Assembly: GCA_029865225.1 (NCBI GenBank)
Contig: JAOUHJ010000001.1
Span: 114,442 to 178,441 of the forward strand
DNA: 64,000 bases
Source: Nitrospira sp.
GTDB taxonomy: Bacteria; Nitrospirota; Nitrospiria; Nitrospirales; Nitrospiraceae
Reading direction: 5' to 3'
This document shows, in pieces, positions 1 to 8,987 of the stretch; the stretch's first letter is position 1; each line of letters starts with the position of its first letter. A program made the position numbers and the translations under genes. The notes beneath the pieces are model-generated. The model made no database searches and was not told where the DNA came from. It saw only the letters and a program-made list of their open reading frames with translations.

Positions 1-4
1 TTAC

Positions 5-145
5 TTATCGATATCCTTGTCTATCAGCCCAGCGAACTGGTCGGAGCACGGCTCCTAGACTAGCTAGTACACAGATCAACACTACCATCGCGACCGCGAT
101 AGCTAGGTAAAATGCGGCTCGTACGTCGTGCAAAACGGGGATCAT
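5..145 (-). CDS. Small single-pass membrane protein (46 aa)
   Basis: The ATG at 143-145 lies 7 bases after a strong Shine-Dalgarno core (AGGAGGG), and the frame stops at 5-7. Residues about 11-34 form one hydrophobic stretch (AFYLAIAVAMVVLICVLAS), followed by a basic, Arg-rich tail (RPVRWADRQGYR), so a bitopic inner-membrane protein is likely. No family is recognised. It lies outside the island repeat, in the left flank. The ribosome-binding site and single transmembrane segment are the only support. Confidence 0.5.
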   Translation of the reverse strand: MIPVLHDVRAAFYLAIAVAMVVLICVLASLGAVLRPVRWADRQGYR

Positions 146-770
146 GGTAACACCCTCCTCTTGCTCGATTGGTTAACTGCGCCATCCGCATTCACACACC
201 CAAGGGCTCAAAGGATCAGCTTTCTGAAGTGCTCGACCGCAACAGGGACATTGTCTGGTCCACACAGATCGCCTCAGCCCTTCAAAGTATACATCTCCAA
301 ACGTTACTCGCTTTGTATATCGGCACAACCACCGCACGGGATAACCTCTTTTAGGTTCGGCTCGTAGCCTAGATCACTCTTCATAGCCACAATACCCAGC
401 TTTAGCACGACCTTAGCCGCACTAGCTTGACCTAAGTTGCCGTAAGCACGTGGAAAAGGCCCACTGTCTTTATTGTTGGCCCGGCAGGAATTGAACCAGC
501 GACCTGAGAGTTTGAACTGCCCGGAACCTCTTCCCTTGTTCAACCTGGGGCCAAATGCCTCCACGGCTAGTGCTAATTGGACTTTACTCCAAGTCCATGA
601 AGTCTCTCAACTTCATTTTTGTCTTTTGGGAAGATTTTGCTTGTGGCTTACGGAGCGGATAGAACCAGGAGGGTGATGAGCCGTTATTCCGGCCAATCCC
701 GTTTGTATAATCGTGGGTATACCTTGAATGCCGAACCCCAAACAATTTTACTCACAAGCCCTTGAAACAA
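146..770. other. Intergenic stretch without a convincing gene
   Basis: Short open frames on both strands lack ribosome-binding sites and recognisable products. The only structured element seen is the decayed tRNA-like fragment at 475-525. Confidence 0.5.
475..525 (-). other. Decayed copy of the tRNA-Arg 3' half (old attachment remnant?)
   Basis: The segment follows the pattern of the att repeat, including the exact core CCCGGCAGGAATTGAACC. It has substitutions in the anticodon-proximal part and lacks two bases near the acceptor end. It has no 5' tRNA half, so it cannot be a functional tRNA. The simplest reading is an eroded end of an earlier element that used the same tRNA-Arg target. Confidence 0.55.
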
Positions 771-815
771 TGGTGCGCCCGGCAGGAATTGAACCTGCGA
801 CCTACGGGTTCGAAG
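771..815. repeat. attL-like 45-bp direct repeat (tRNA-Arg 3' half)
   Basis: Identical to 28209-28253. It covers the CCA end, acceptor strand, T arm, variable region and part of the anticodon arm, and then diverges. No 5' tRNA half follows, so this is the duplicated target left at the distal island end. Confidence 0.9.
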
Positions 816-947
816 GCTGAAATTGATAGTACTTATAAAACCCTGATCTTTGTCTGGTCAACCGCTTTTTGCTCAAAATACAGTGACTTAACATGTTCCC
901 ATTAGTTGAGTTAATTCTATTAGGTTCAGTCCTTTTGAATGATTTAA

Positions 948-964
948 AGCACAGATCTAGCACA
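948..964. promoter_or_regulatory. Tandem AGCACA motif, possible recombinase arm site (left)
   Basis: AGCACA occurs twice with starts 11 bp apart (948 and 959), about 130 bp inside the left repeat. The same doublet with the same spacing occurs at 10853-10870 and 28143-28160. One-helical-turn spacing next to att sites fits arm-type integrase or excisionase binding sites; this is inferred. Confidence 0.45.
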
Positions 965-1084
965 TCGCAGGGCCGTTGAATGAACAGATGAAAAGCGCTC
1001 GTGAGTACTTGAGCGTGGATAATCCGTTACGGACCCCCTGGAATTTTCCCCAAACTCATTCCACTCCGTCTTCGAACGCGTATG

Positions 1085-1121
1085 CAAAATAGGGAAGCCC
1101 CCGGAGGGCCGGAGGCTTCCC
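1085..1121 (-). terminator. Hairpin terminator of the first small paralogue
   Basis: The 8-bp stem GGGAAGCC/GGCTTCCC (1092-1099 with 1114-1121) is followed on the minus strand by a T-rich tail (TATTTTG). It lies just beyond the stop of the gene at 1133-1378, and a homologous hairpin follows the third copy. Confidence 0.6.
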
Positions 1122-1132
1122 TCTGAAGCGGC

Positions 1133-1378
1133 TCAGCGCTTCAGTGTGTGAGCGGTCATCCACTCCTTCGCCTCGAAGGCGACATTCATCAGTGCCTCGA
1201 GGTCATTGAGACCGAACGAGGTGCCGTTGTGCCAGGCACCGGATTGATCCTTGAATGGGCGTGAGAAGGTCGTTGCGAAGAACGGTCCGTTCTCGCTGAC
1301 GTTCTGCCAGATCGTCGCCTTGATGTTGCCACATCGTAGCGTCGTCGCTGGTCGTTTGGATTTTTGGTTGGTCGCCAT
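1133..1378 (-). CDS. Conserved small protein, paralogue 1 (81 aa)
   Basis: A basic N-terminus (MATNQKSKRPATT) leads into a domain with the landmarks RCGNIKATIWQN, GPFFATTFSRPFKDQ and TSFGLNDLEALMNVAFEAKEW. I recognise this as a widespread short hypothetical family often found on mobile elements; its function is unknown to me. Beta-rich N-terminal half and a helical C-terminal end are inferred from the pattern. The start is fixed by AAGGAGG upstream of the ATG. Two more copies occur at 10054-10476 and 11039-11293, each with the same upstream leader. The role could be nucleic-acid binding, but nothing in the sequence proves it. Confidence 0.8.
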   Translation of the reverse strand: MATNQKSKRPATTLRCGNIKATIWQNVSENGPFFATTFSRPFKDQSGAWHNGTSFGLNDLEALMNVAFEAKEWMTAHTLKR

Positions 1379-1590
1379 GATGGTTCCTCCTTATGTGAAG
1401 TGTAGGTGACTCTCTCACGGGAGGAGGAGAGGCACCGCCCAGTTCACAGAGGAAACAGGAGGCAGAGGCCGGAACCGGCGGGCCGAGAGGGTAAGCAGCG
1501 AGAGTGACAGAACTACTGGCGCGAACGATGCGCCTCGCAGGTGGTAGCCGGTCGGCTGCTGTCGGTGGCGATCAGACACATACAAACACA
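1379..1590 (-). promoter_or_regulatory. Conserved leader upstream of paralogue 1
   Basis: About 200 bases upstream of the gene are strongly conserved with 10477-10690 and 11294-11490. On the sense (minus) strand the region contains potential stems such as GGCGC/GCGCC around a 7-base loop, and a GGCC-rich hairpin, before the ribosome-binding site. Non-coding conservation over this length suggests a structured 5' untranslated region or a promoter/operator block. Confidence 0.5.
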
Positions 1591-2000
1591 TCGTGATGAC
1601 AGATGAGATGATATCGTCTGGAATGAGTTCCGGACAATTTGAGTCTTCCCCCATCTTTGGAAACTATGCATGAGACCGCGAACAGGATTGCAGGACTTGA
1701 AGGGTGTTTCGGATTACAGAACGCGATCCCAAATTGGGCTTATGTTAGGGATGGCATCGAATTCGTGCCGAGGCTACTTAGTGGTGGAAAGTAACCAAAT
1801 GTGCAGATTGATGAGGACTAGATCAGATCCTTATTGAACCGTCTGAGCGATTAGCTGAAGCGGAGTGCACCTCTATCCATAATTCAAATCTGAACCCGGT
1901 ACTCATGACCCCGCTATTCAGGCTTCAGGCTTCCACCTAGAATACTGTCAGAATTCCGGAGCTCCTTACCTCTTTGCCAAAGTCGTTACTTATAGACTGA
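1591..2000. other. Intergenic stretch, nothing recognised
   Basis: AT-richer sequence between the first leader and the next gene. No gene, hairpin or repeat could be supported. Confidence 0.4.
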
Positions 2001-2705
2001 TTAATCATGCATTGGTGGTCCCGTAATTTCAAAGTCCATTCCTGTGTGCGTCTGGTTCGGTTCACATACCACGACCCTTTCATAAGGCTCTTTACGAGTC
2101 GTGTTAGGAAAAATTCTGTATGTTTTTCCGGCAGGAACATTTTTGAATTCATACGTTCTTCCCTGCAGCCTGGCTCTGATCCAGTTAGTTGTCTCCCCGG
2201 GAATTTCCATGTAGATTTCTGTTACCTTAAGCCGAAGTGGTTCACCTCTGAGGTCCGTGAGATCCCAGTCCAGCTTCCCCGAGATCTGACCAGTTATGGA
2301 ACAGGTTGCTGTGGGCGCAGATTGTTTCGTCACTTGGATTGTTACGTCTCGCGACACGCTCCTGCTTCCTTTTCGCGCCAATATCCTGTAGGTAGCCGTT
2401 TGAGTAGGGCTGATCTGCAACGACCCGGAAGTCTCAGGTGCGTTCTGCACAAGAAGAAGCTTCTTCTGGTTCCTCTCACTAATAACAACATTGTCTGTGT
2501 TGGCTGTGCTCCATTGAAGTGTCCCTGTTGCCCCTGGATCAATGCGCTGTGGCGACACGGTAAAAGAAATAATTTTAGGAGCGTCGGGCATCTCTTTCGG
2601 CTGCTTGGTCTTCTGGGCATCTGCACTCGCATATGCCCCTGGGATGAACAGGAAAAGAAAGGTAAGTAGCATCACCTTGTTCGAAAAATCACGCTTGATT
2701 TTCAT
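2001..2705 (-). CDS. Secreted protein with Ig-like beta domain (234 aa)
   Basis: A signal peptide is visible (MKIKRDFSNK, then a hydrophobic core ending at AYASADA), so the protein is probably exported. Residues about 40-125 (KIISFTVSPQRIDPGATGTL, LQWSTANTDNVVIS, TYRILARKG) have the pattern of a bacterial Ig-like fold. The remainder contains GKLDWDLTDLRGEPL and GRTYEFKNVPAGKTYRIFP, which resemble a second beta-sandwich of carboxypeptidase-regulatory type. No catalytic motif is seen. It stands alone on the minus strand. Confidence 0.65.
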   Translation of the reverse strand: MKIKRDFSNKVMLLTFLFLFIPGAYASADAQKTKQPKEMPDAPKIISFTVSPQRIDPGATGTLQWSTANTDNVVISERNQKKLLLVQNAPETSGSLQISPTQTATYRILARKGSRSVSRDVTIQVTKQSAPTATCSITGQISGKLDWDLTDLRGEPLRLKVTEIYMEIPGETTNWIRARLQGRTYEFKNVPAGKTYRIFPNTTRKEPYERVVVCEPNQTHTGMDFEITGPPMHD

Positions 2706-3209
2706 GGGATATTCTTTCTGGCGGTTAAGGCCTATACCTAAGTGGCGTGGCTCTATGTTTTCCTCTGGCTCTCTTCAACAACTGGATGAGCTGCCAGCGA
2801 TTGCATCTTCAACGCTAGATGGATCCTCCTCGAACAGTCCTCGCCCTTAGACTAGCCGCTAGTCCCTGTAGAATAATTTCTGGGGTATTGACGAGAAACT
2901 ATTCGCCCTCATTCAAAATTATCCGCAGAAGTGGATCAATCAATGGCACCATTGCCGTTTCTTATTCCTAACGAGTGACAAACTAGCTCAGCGTCGTGCC
3001 GACACTACAACATCAGATGACCGGGTACGACTGAGAGAAGGCGATGGGAAAGCCGACAGCCTCACTGCTCGCTCCACCAGCTAGATGAGTGTCGGGAGAA
3101 ATGAAGTGCCCTCTTGATCTCACCTTTGAAAGGCTAATCTCATGTCTGGGTTTCATGTCGAGACAATTAAATGGCACATCATGTCGTTCTTTTTGGAAAC
3201 AGCGTCTTG
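2706..3209. other. Intergenic stretch, nothing recognised
   Basis: About 500 bases between two minus-strand secreted-protein genes. No open frame with a ribosome-binding site and no clear hairpin was found. Confidence 0.4.
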
Positions 3210-5447
3210 TTACTGCATTGCAAGCATGTCCTGTTCAATCGCGGCTGCTAAGCTGCGGAATGTCCTAGCCTGTAACTTCTGCTGACTTCCACTTTCATAG
3301 ACCGCCACTCCATCAACCTTAACGTCTCGATCCCCCTTCTGCCTTCTGCGAAATGTTTCTTTATATTGGGAGCCCAGCGTGCCTTTCCCAGAAAGCCTGA
3401 ACGGACCTTTGACTGCGGGAGCAAGGCCCTCACTCGGGTCGTATGAATAGGTCAGAGTGATTTCAACGTATTGGAGGGGTCCCAATTGAGGATGGGAACC
3501 AAGTAAATTCGTAACCTCCACTGTATCATAGATAGCCGCATCTCTTGAGAAGAACGCACTGAGCGGATCTTTATCCATATCGTAAATCACCGCGTCTGGT
3601 GGGATTCTGCCCTTACTAACATCTGTGTCAGGAGGAAACGAGAGAGGCAAACTTTTTTCCCCTGACTCAAGACGCACGGGAGGCTCTAACGGAAAAAATT
3701 TAGGCCCTGGCAACTCAATATACTCAATGGTTACTTTCTGTCTCTCATCATTCTGAATGCCCTGCCCTGAGAGTTTGAGACCATCGGATGAATCTCGCCG
3801 AGCAAGAGAAATTGGTATGGTCCAGTCTCCCTTAATTTTCTGGTTGCTTCGAGCAGTCCAGGCCATGCGGAGGTTGACACCCGTAGGGCTGGCCAGACTG
3901 GTCAATGGCATCAATGCTGCCTCATGCGCTACTCGTAGCGTCACCGAAAGAGAGGAACCGCCTGATACCGTAATAGTCTGACTTTTGACTTGAGGCAAAT
4001 CCATAGTAAAATCATTGGGCGTTGCATCATAGTCAACAAATAGGCCTCCATACTCAAGTCCGTTTGGCCCTCCACGCAGCATCTCCTTGACCTCTTTCTC
4101 AATATCGGGTGAGACACTAAATCGTATCTCGAAGGAAAGGAGGGCCTGTGTTGGATCCTGTGGATCTCTGTCGAGATAGCCGAGCCAGGACCTGCCGTCA
4201 TGCTTCACGACTCGCATCAATGCGTCCGTTGGTGCCAGAAAGACCCGTTTCGCTTTCCCATCATAGACTGCTTCCACAGTTTGGTTACTGGGAAGGTGGA
4301 TTTCCTCCGTCCAAAGAGTCAACAATGCAGACGCAGTATCGACCAATTTTTTGGAATCCCTCACCTTGAACTCATCATACTCATTGGGTGACAGCTGATT
4401 GGTAAGTGGAATAATCGCCTGGCCTTTCTTCACCCAACCAATGAGATCCTCCTGAGCTGCAGGAGAAAATTCAGCCGTCGCTCCTTCATTGAGAGGTATG
4501 ATATTAGTCACTTCTCTGCCAATCACCGAAAGAAAGTGGGCTGCCCAATACCCAATAATAAAATTACCGTCGGTAACCTCTGGATTGATGCCTTCCCCTT
4601 TCCACAGGGGAAAGACATGAGCAGCGCTTGTCTTTCGTCCATTCTCAACGTGGAAAAAATCCTGAATTTCGATAGCATACGGAGGATAAAGGGTCCCTGT
4701 TCCTTGCTTGCCAACCTTAGACCTCAGACGTGGTTTATCAACAACAAGAAAAAGCTGCCCTGGTGAAGCATTCTTATTCAACCCGTGGTTCAGGACGGTG
4801 ATGAGCCCGTTCTCTTCAGTTACATAATTTCTAGCAATAATGGTCAAGTTTCCGGCTTTCTGTTTATCAGGAGACCGAAGGTCCAGCGTAACCTTGTCCT
4901 TCACTCGGACCGTGTCGGCCACAATCAGCAAATTTTCAATCCCGTTTTCTTTAAACGCAGAGGTACCCTTATCCAATTCGAGCGTATCGGCTACGACCAA
5001 TGCGGTCCGGCCACGTGTTTGTGAATCTGGGTACTGGATTTTGGAAGGGAGGTTCTTCTGTTTAAACAGATCAATCACAAAGAACTCACCTTTGACTCTC
5101 GGGGGTGAGGTGACCTGCGGTATCGCCCGGAACTCCTTGAGTACTTCTGGGCTTATGTCTATCCGTTGTCGCTTGATATGGGCTTCCACCCCCCGCAATT
5201 TCGGTGGGACTGGACGCGATGTGCGAGAGTCAGTTGCGGCAACCGGTGGTGGAACAGGACGAACATTCGTCCGTGGTTGCACCGGGCGTACGGTCGTCGG
5301 TGGTGGGACTGGTCGCGCGGGGACACGAATGTCCTGAGCGTAGACGACTCGCCCAGCCCCCATATTCCAGCCAATAATCGGAGGCAGTGTCACGCAAAGG
5401 AAGATTAAATATTGAAGCACATGGAGTGCAACCTTTTGGATGCTCAC
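3210..5447 (-). CDS. Large secreted protein with Pro-rich N-terminus (745 aa)
   Basis: It has an N-terminal signal or anchor segment (VLQYLIFLCVTLPPIIGW), then a proline-rich linker with repeated RPVPPP-type units at residues about 40-80, then a long region. Beta-helix-like spacing is seen around LVVADTLELDKG and LLIVADTVRVKDKVTLDLRS (roughly 145-200), suggesting surface or extracellular beta structure. No enzyme motif is recognised. It lies 32 bases downstream of the 599-aa secreted protein on the same strand, so the two probably form an operon and may act together outside the cytoplasm. The function is unknown. Confidence 0.7.
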   Translation of the reverse strand: MSIQKVALHVLQYLIFLCVTLPPIIGWNMGAGRVVYAQDIRVPARPVPPPTTVRPVQPRTNVRPVPPPVAATDSRTSRPVPPKLRGVEAHIKRQRIDISPEVLKEFRAIPQVTSPPRVKGEFFVIDLFKQKNLPSKIQYPDSQTRGRTALVVADTLELDKGTSAFKENGIENLLIVADTVRVKDKVTLDLRSPDKQKAGNLTIIARNYVTEENGLITVLNHGLNKNASPGQLFLVVDKPRLRSKVGKQGTGTLYPPYAIEIQDFFHVENGRKTSAAHVFPLWKGEGINPEVTDGNFIIGYWAAHFLSVIGREVTNIIPLNEGATAEFSPAAQEDLIGWVKKGQAIIPLTNQLSPNEYDEFKVRDSKKLVDTASALLTLWTEEIHLPSNQTVEAVYDGKAKRVFLAPTDALMRVVKHDGRSWLGYLDRDPQDPTQALLSFEIRFSVSPDIEKEVKEMLRGGPNGLEYGGLFVDYDATPNDFTMDLPQVKSQTITVSGGSSLSVTLRVAHEAALMPLTSLASPTGVNLRMAWTARSNQKIKGDWTIPISLARRDSSDGLKLSGQGIQNDERQKVTIEYIELPGPKFFPLEPPVRLESGEKSLPLSFPPDTDVSKGRIPPDAVIYDMDKDPLSAFFSRDAAIYDTVEVTNLLGSHPQLGPLQYVEITLTYSYDPSEGLAPAVKGPFRLSGKGTLGSQYKETFRRRQKGDRDVKVDGVAVYESGSQQKLQARTFRSLAAAIEQDMLAMQ

Positions 5448-5479
5448 GCATCCTCCCGTGGCTACTATTGCCTATTTCA

Positions 5480-7279
5480 CTACGGAACGTCGGATGGAAA
5501 GAAGCGGAGATCGTAATTTCCCTCTTCCCCTGCCGAGATTGGGTTGCCGTTGTCCTTCCACGGCCGTTTTTCCCCACTTGTCAAACGAAATTGAACAGTG
5601 GGGATTACGGTCGCTCCCCGTTCCACAAGGAGTTTCTTGATCGGGGCATCCACCCACTTGCCATCGACTCGAATAGGGGCAATTTTCTGGGAAAAAGTAC
5701 GATCGCCGGCTTTGAGTACGATGTCGACCTCTTCAATCTTACCCTGCTGTTGATCGAAGACCGCCCAAGGCAGTCGACTCGTATCCATTGTGATCGCGTT
5801 TGCCACGGCTACTGCGGGTATCAAGGCAATGTCGCCATTGAACCCTTCATGCGTGTGACGGCGAACAAATGATTGCCCACCGGTAACAATGGTATATACG
5901 GATTCGAACTTGAGTTTCTTGATCTTCTCTGGGTCGTCGCCAGTAATCGATTGCAGGGGAAACCATATAAACTGAGCCGGAACACCTTTCCAGTGCCAGG
6001 CTCCGCGTTCTTTTGTCCAAATCGCGGTGGCCGGGAGTTTTTTCTGATCATCTAGCCGGCAGTTCACCTCGAGACTGATCTGGTTGATCCCGAGATCGTC
6101 TCCGACCGCAGGAAGTGCAAAGTAGGCCGTCGAAAATTGCCCTGGTTTGATGTTTACAATATGACGTTCTTTGATTTCCTTTGCGTAACTCCCAATGCCG
6201 ATCAGACCGGACGCCACTGTCTGTGCTTCCTCTATGGCACGAGTCGTGTAATCGATGGTTTCGTTTAAGCGGCTGACGTTCAACTGTTTCTTAACTGCAT
6301 ATCCGAATTGTGCTGAGACGAAAGTCCCTTTCGCGTCAGCAAGCCCCGACTTGGCAGCCTCAATCTTCTCTGGAGGCTTATTCATTTCCAAAATTGTTTG
6401 GTTGATACGCGATATAAACGACTGCATAACTCTCTCGACATCTTCCGGCTTGAACTGCTCGCCGGTGACAGACTCCACTTTGATATGCCCCCCTTTTTCG
6501 AGTGTATCTCGAATAGTTGACGCCTTAACATCGGCACTTCCTCCGAAGAGACCATAATACGAGGCTTGTGCTCTGAACTGCTTGTCATTACTGTAGTGCT
6601 TTTGAAGTGATTCCCAGTTCACTTTGATCTTAAATCCCATCTTGGGAGTCAATCTGCGATATGTCATATCGACATACAGGGGGATTCCAGCCGAATCTGA
6701 CATGGCGTCAAGCACCTGCGTCCCGACCTGCGTCAGATTCACTGAGAACGTCATCTTTTGAGCGGAATAGGCTGGCCCAACTCCTTCACCTTGAGCCGCC
6801 GATGTCACGAATTTCCCATCGGGTGCATACATATGAACTCGGCTGCTTTTGATTGGCATGGGACCCAGGCGAAATGTTTTGTTGTTAGTCTTTTTGGCAA
6901 TGGCATCGACGATTTGCGTATGGGCGTCCGCAGGGACTGCTAAGCGAGCACTGAACACAAGGACACCTCCGGCAACCTCCTTCGTGGGATCCTGAGGATC
7001 CCGCATTTGGTACCGTACCAGCGTGAAATCAGGCTCTGCTTTTCCATCGGCCCCTTGGGATTCAGATACTCGTGGTTTATCAGGAATGTAGTACCACTGG
7101 TTCGCATCTCCAGCATCTCGCACCGCCGTAAAAAGTTCTTTTACTCCACCTATTGTCACAGGAATGTCATCAATCTGGTCTCCTGGGACACCGCTGGCCA
7201 CCTGGGCATGACTCGTTGCAGAAAAAGACACGACGCCGAGGGCTACTACTACAACGGCAAACGAACCAAATATTCGCAT
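5480..7279 (-). CDS. Secreted protein of unknown function (599 aa)
   Basis: It starts with MRIFGSFAVVVVALGVVSFSATSHAQ, a standard signal peptide. The mature part is soluble in pattern, with alpha/beta mixture and a probable helical region around residues 290-350 (QSFISRINQTILEMNKPPEKIEAAKSG region). There are no transmembrane segments after the signal and no catalytic motif I know. It is first in a two-gene minus-strand unit with the 745-aa secreted protein. Both have the phrase RDPQDPT, which may hint at a shared subdomain. Confidence 0.7.
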   Translation of the reverse strand: MRIFGSFAVVVVALGVVSFSATSHAQVASGVPGDQIDDIPVTIGGVKELFTAVRDAGDANQWYYIPDKPRVSESQGADGKAEPDFTLVRYQMRDPQDPTKEVAGGVLVFSARLAVPADAHTQIVDAIAKKTNNKTFRLGPMPIKSSRVHMYAPDGKFVTSAAQGEGVGPAYSAQKMTFSVNLTQVGTQVLDAMSDSAGIPLYVDMTYRRLTPKMGFKIKVNWESLQKHYSNDKQFRAQASYYGLFGGSADVKASTIRDTLEKGGHIKVESVTGEQFKPEDVERVMQSFISRINQTILEMNKPPEKIEAAKSGLADAKGTFVSAQFGYAVKKQLNVSRLNETIDYTTRAIEEAQTVASGLIGIGSYAKEIKERHIVNIKPGQFSTAYFALPAVGDDLGINQISLEVNCRLDDQKKLPATAIWTKERGAWHWKGVPAQFIWFPLQSITGDDPEKIKKLKFESVYTIVTGGQSFVRRHTHEGFNGDIALIPAVAVANAITMDTSRLPWAVFDQQQGKIEEVDIVLKAGDRTFSQKIAPIRVDGKWVDAPIKKLLVERGATVIPTVQFRLTSGEKRPWKDNGNPISAGEEGNYDLRFFPSDVP

Positions 7280-8118
7280 CGTTGTCCTCCCACGTTGTAC
7301 AGATGCAGGTTACAACAGCATTCTTATTATGCACTCGTAAATCACTAGCCGATCACCGCACCTACCAGGAGTATAAATCCGTATGGCCTTATACATCCGT
7401 GTACATACGCCAAAATACTCAGGTTCAATTGGCGCGCTTAAATACTCCTTAGTGCTCTGAAAGTCAACAGAAATATTTAAGACTTTTCAGAGCTGGAATA
7501 GTCCTTGGCAAGACCACTTAAAGGATGCGATTAATACGTACCTTCCGATCATGCGTCTCCTTCACAGACCTGTAGCATAACAATGGCGAATAACAGAATA
7601 GTGTGGTTCAGCCAAAAGTCGATTCGATCTTTCGAAAACTTGGCATGGGGGCCCAGAGCCCATAAATGGCACCTAAATTAGAAATTGACGCAACCAAGGA
7701 TTACGTGCTAGTAGCTAAAGTAACGATACGTAATGGATCTCTGAATAAGTAGGCTTCTCGGATCGCCAACCGCTGTGTTAAGACCTCGATCATCTGAGGA
7801 ATGGAAAAATGAATATCCATGATTCACTATGCTGTTCTGGTTTAGTCCGCCTTTCTCGCATAACTCTGATTTGAAGGAGGACATGCTGCAGAGATGAGGA
7901 TTGACCCAAATAAGCGCTTCGCCGTGGTGGATCGGCCCAGCCTGTGAACCCGAATCGTTCTTGGTATTAACCTCTGGTTTTGAAGATTGAGTGGCTGCTA
8001 GTGAACCACAAGGCCGGGCGGCCAAGCTTGTTATGGGAGGATAAGGGTCCCTCGATCACGGTTCAACAAGGCAGCTCGTAGGCTGTTGATGGAGTATCTA
8101 ATCCACAGGAGGTCCTCT
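7280..8118. other. Divergent intergenic region (about 840 bases)
   Basis: It separates a minus-strand operon from plus-strand genes, so it must hold promoters for both, but no confident -35/-10 pair was identified. A 105-codon minus-strand frame at 7708-8025 has no ribosome-binding site or recognisable product and is not called. Confidence 0.4.
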
Positions 8119-8925
8119 ATGCGTGTAGGTCTTCACGCTTTTTGGCTAGCTGTGTTGTTGACGCTCTTGTTTAGAACCGCTTCTTCAGCTCAAGAGGCCA
8201 CACAGCCAAAAGAATCATTCGTCTCCCCTCCACAACAAGGTGCTGTAGTGGAACCAGATGAAACGAGCCCTACCGTGGATGAGTACATACGATCGAATCC
8301 AGACTCCGATGAGATTCCGACAAGTGGAACCCCCCTCAAGGATATTTGTAAGATAGAGTATCCAAGCACTTCGACGCCCCTCATTAGGAAAATAGGTTAT
8401 GTTACTGACGTCATCGGGGTAATCGATATGGGGTTGGGCGTTTTCGGTAAAGAGCTTCTTCCATTTCTCGGTTTGAAGGGTGTCGTAGCTATTCCTGTTA
8501 TCGCGCAGTTAGGACTTTTCGCAAATTTAGGCGCACCCCATGCCGAAGCGGCTAATGTGATCTTAAAAAGAGAAGTAAATAGCGGCTTCAGCAAAGGAGT
8601 GGTGTTGGCAGCTGACGGTCGAAAGCTCAGTTACGCAGCGGAGCGGTTCTGGAAGTACACCATAATGGTCAGTCCCATGCTTTCTGGATATGAGAACCAG
8701 TTTCTCAATGCACACAACAGGGCGATGGTTATTGGGCACAAGGCTATGGCCAGATGTCATCTTACCAAGCTGCAACAGAAACAATTCGTGCAAGACCTCT
8801 GGAGTCGGATGACTGTGACACCCGATGTGGAGTTTGGAAAGGACTGGCGAAAGTGGAGCGACCGGGATTGGACCAACTATTACATTGGACTCGCAGCAGT
8901 GTTTATTAGAGATCATTTGAAATAA
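8119..8925 (+). CDS. Exported protein, unknown (268 aa)
   Basis: The start at 8119 is chosen because AGGAGG precedes it with good spacing and it places a signal peptide (MRVGLHAFWLAVLLTLLF, ending TASSA) at the N-terminus. An acidic, Pro/Ser-rich segment follows (residues 25-75), then a hydrophobic central region about 95-150 rich in Gly and Val that may be membrane-associated. The C-terminal part is helical with many aromatic residues (WRKWSDRDWTNYY). The stop overlaps an ATG of the next frame (TAATG), so it may be co-transcribed with the M15-like peptidase. Confidence 0.6.
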   Translation: MRVGLHAFWLAVLLTLLFRTASSAQEATQPKESFVSPPQQGAVVEPDETSPTVDEYIRSNPDSDEIPTSGTPLKDICKIEYPSTSTPLIRKIGYVTDVIGVIDMGLGVFGKELLPFLGLKGVVAIPVIAQLGLFANLGAPHAEAANVILKREVNSGFSKGVVLAADGRKLSYAAERFWKYTIMVSPMLSGYENQFLNAHNRAMVIGHKAMARCHLTKLQQKQFVQDLWSRMTVTPDVEFGKDWRKWSDRDWTNYYIGLAAVFIRDHLK

Positions 8926-8987
8926 TGGATCCCTTGGTCTGCCGGCACGTACGCTGGTCGCAAGCACAAAAAGTACGAGGTGGATTT

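Noticed and set aside
771..815. A tRNA gene at the left end
   Set aside because: Only the 3' half is present; there is no D arm or 5' acceptor strand.
2007..2669. 220-aa plus-strand frame
   Set aside because: Antisense shadow of the secreted Ig-like protein, with no start signals.
7708..8025. 105-aa minus-strand gene
   Set aside because: No ribosome-binding site, no domain and atypical composition; likely chance.
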